A stretch of DNA of 64,000 nt, taken from a bacterium. Lineage in GTDB: Bacteria; Patescibacteria; Dojkabacteria; JAKAPS01; JAJZLI01. Numbering within the stretch: position 1 is the stretch's first letter; each line of letters starts with the position of its first letter. Of this stretch, positions 63,292 through 64,000 are shown in pieces. Under the pieces are notes generated by a model that worked only from the letters and a program-made list of their open reading frames with translations, was not told the origin of the DNA and ran no database searches. Position numbers and translations under genes: made by a program. The DNA lies in contig JAKAWT010000002.1 in NCBI GenBank assembly GCA_021816845.1, positions 62,001 through 126,000 of the forward strand. Direction: 5' to 3'.

Positions 63292-64000
63292 AAATATTTA
63301 TATCCTTAATATAATCTTTTAAAATTCTTGCTGATTTCTCCCAAGAAAATTGCTTTAATACCTTCTGAGATTTTTTTACTAAATCTTGTCTATATTTATC
63401 ATCTCTAAGAATTTTTCTTATACCTTTTTTTATTTTGTCTAAGGATAAAGGATCAACTAGTAATGCTCCATCTCCTGCTACTTCAGGAAGAGACGTTTTG
63501 TTAGATGCAAGAACAGGAATTTTATAACTAAATGCTTCAAGAATTGGCAGACCAAATCCTTCATAATATGATAAGAAAACAAAAATACTAGCATTTTTGT
63601 ATAATGCTGCTAATTCATTATCTGTAACTTTACCTATAAGATGTACTTTATTTTGTCCTTTTAGATTATCAAATTTAGAAGATTGTACAGTTCTTATACT
63701 ATCTCCTACTATAATTAGATGTTCCTTAACCCTAGATTTCACGAATGCCTTTATAAGGGTTTTGTTATTTTTTCTTGCTTCTCCACCACCTATTGCAAGA
63801 ATATATGGGAAATTAATTTTTAAATCCTTTAGTATCTTATCTGTATTTCTGACTATTTCAAAAGGAGATACTGCATTGGGTACGATGAATATTTTATCAC
63901 TTTTTATTTTAAGTTTTTTTACTATCTCATTTTTGGAAAAATTTGATACTGTAAAAATTCTATCTCTATTTTTTAATAATTTTAAAGATAGAATCTTAAC
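63284..64000 (-). CDS. Family 4 glycosyltransferase (5' part cut by window edge)
   Basis: The frame is open to the right edge, giving 238 visible residues. It runs from RDRIFTVSNFSKNEIVKKLKI and IFIVPNAVSPFEI through YILAIGGGEARKNNKTLIKAF to the donor-site block VFLSYYEGFGLPILEAFSYKIP (E-x7-E motif) and SLPEVAGDGALLVDPLSL. These are the GT-B group 1 marks, so it takes a nucleotide-sugar and glycosylates a lipid-linked or protein acceptor. An internal GTG at 63742 is not the start. It is upstream of and overlaps murB. Confidence 0.9.
   Translation of the reverse strand, partial: VKILSLKLLKNRDRIFTVSNFSKNEIVKKLKIKSDKIFIVPNAVSPFEIVRNTDKILKDLKINFPYILAIGGGEARKNNKTLIKAFVKSRVKEHLIIVGDSIRTVQSSKFDNLKGQNKVHLIGKVTDNELAALYKNASIFVFLSYYEGFGLPILEAFSYKIPVLASNKTSLPEVAGDGALLVDPLSLDKIKKGIRKILRDDKYRQDLVKKSQKVLKQFSWEKSARILKDYIKDINIYG

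Noticed and set aside
1..64000. UGA recoded as glycine or tryptophan
   Set aside because: Several genes end naturally at TGA (mutL, ftsA, genes ending at 18748 and 19266), so the standard bacterial code fits.
1..64000. CRISPR array, insertion sequence, prophage or defence island
   Set aside because: No repeat-spacer pattern, transposase, integrase, phage structural gene or restriction system was seen.

Overview
The window is a strongly AT-rich, gene-dense bacterial chromosome segment (only one gene-free stretch is longer than about 300 bases) that reads as core genome: no rRNA, CRISPR array, insertion sequence, integrase or phage gene was seen. UGA is used as a stop (for example mutL, ftsA and the genes ending at 18748 and 19266), so the recoded Gracilibacteria/Absconditabacteria code does not apply. 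Small streamlined genes, overlapping operons, GatCAB, F-type ATP synthase, a peptidoglycan pathway, PilX-like surface proteins, a membrane-anchored MurF, and orphan Trm11-like, LysW-like and Fic-like proteins all suggest a Candidate Phyla Radiation/Patescibacteria member (Microgenomates/Dojkabacteria-like). That placement is an inference from gene style; the class cannot be fixed from this window.

Layout. 1-2.9 kb: YtxH-like fragment, mannose-1-P guanylyltransferase and a membrane GT2 (surface glycans). 3-8.5 kb: mutS, a DUF4143-type ATPase and mutL (mismatch repair). 8.5-17.5 kb, minus strand: glmS, uvrA, a beta-propeller protein, an LCP wall-polymer transferase and uvrB. 17.7-24.7 kb: anchored exported proteins, three tRNAs (Asp, Gly, Thr), a dCTP deaminase/dUTPase-family enzyme, rhodanese, BI-1, DedA and a large PilX/kelch surface protein. 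24.8-29 kb: ftsQ-ftsA-ftsZ followed by a degenerate Fic-winged-helix protein. 29-37 kb: dsbA-like gene, gatCAB and dnaE. 37.2-45.9 kb, minus strand: rplU, a Trm11-like methyltransferase, rpmA, rplS and rnhB, then the full atpBEFHAGDC operon. 46-54 kb: SGNH hydrolase, acyltransferase, an unrecognised protein, then murF-ddl-NlpC/P60-mraY preceded by an alpha/beta hydrolase. 54-64 kb: polyprenol-kinase-like protein, yvcK/glmR, a PLP-enzyme/ATP-grasp pair, HD protein, leuS, aldo-keto reductase, a LysW-like zinc ribbon, murB and a GT4 fragment.

How it works together. Much of the window builds the envelope: GlmS and GlmR feed UDP-GlcNAc; MurB, Ddl, MurF and MraY make lipid-linked muropeptide; ManC, GT2, GT4 and LCP make and attach glycans; FtsQAZ divides the cell. 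The rest is replication and repair (DnaE, MutSL, UvrAB, RnhB), translation (GatCAB, LeuRS, L19/L21/L27, tRNAs) and energy (ATP synthase, predicted proton-coupled).

The clearest unlisted signal is promoter architecture: many genes have an extended -10 (TGnTATAAT-like) ending only 5-8 nt before the start codon and no Shine-Dalgarno, which predicts widespread leaderless mRNAs. atpE, with a perfect AAGGAGGTGA, is the striking exception. The best candidates for undescribed biology are the catalytically dead Fic-wHTH protein behind ftsZ, the overlapping PLP-enzyme/ATP-grasp pair (with an orphan LysW-like carrier nearby), and the ATPase between mutS and mutL. All functional statements rest on motif reading without database searches.
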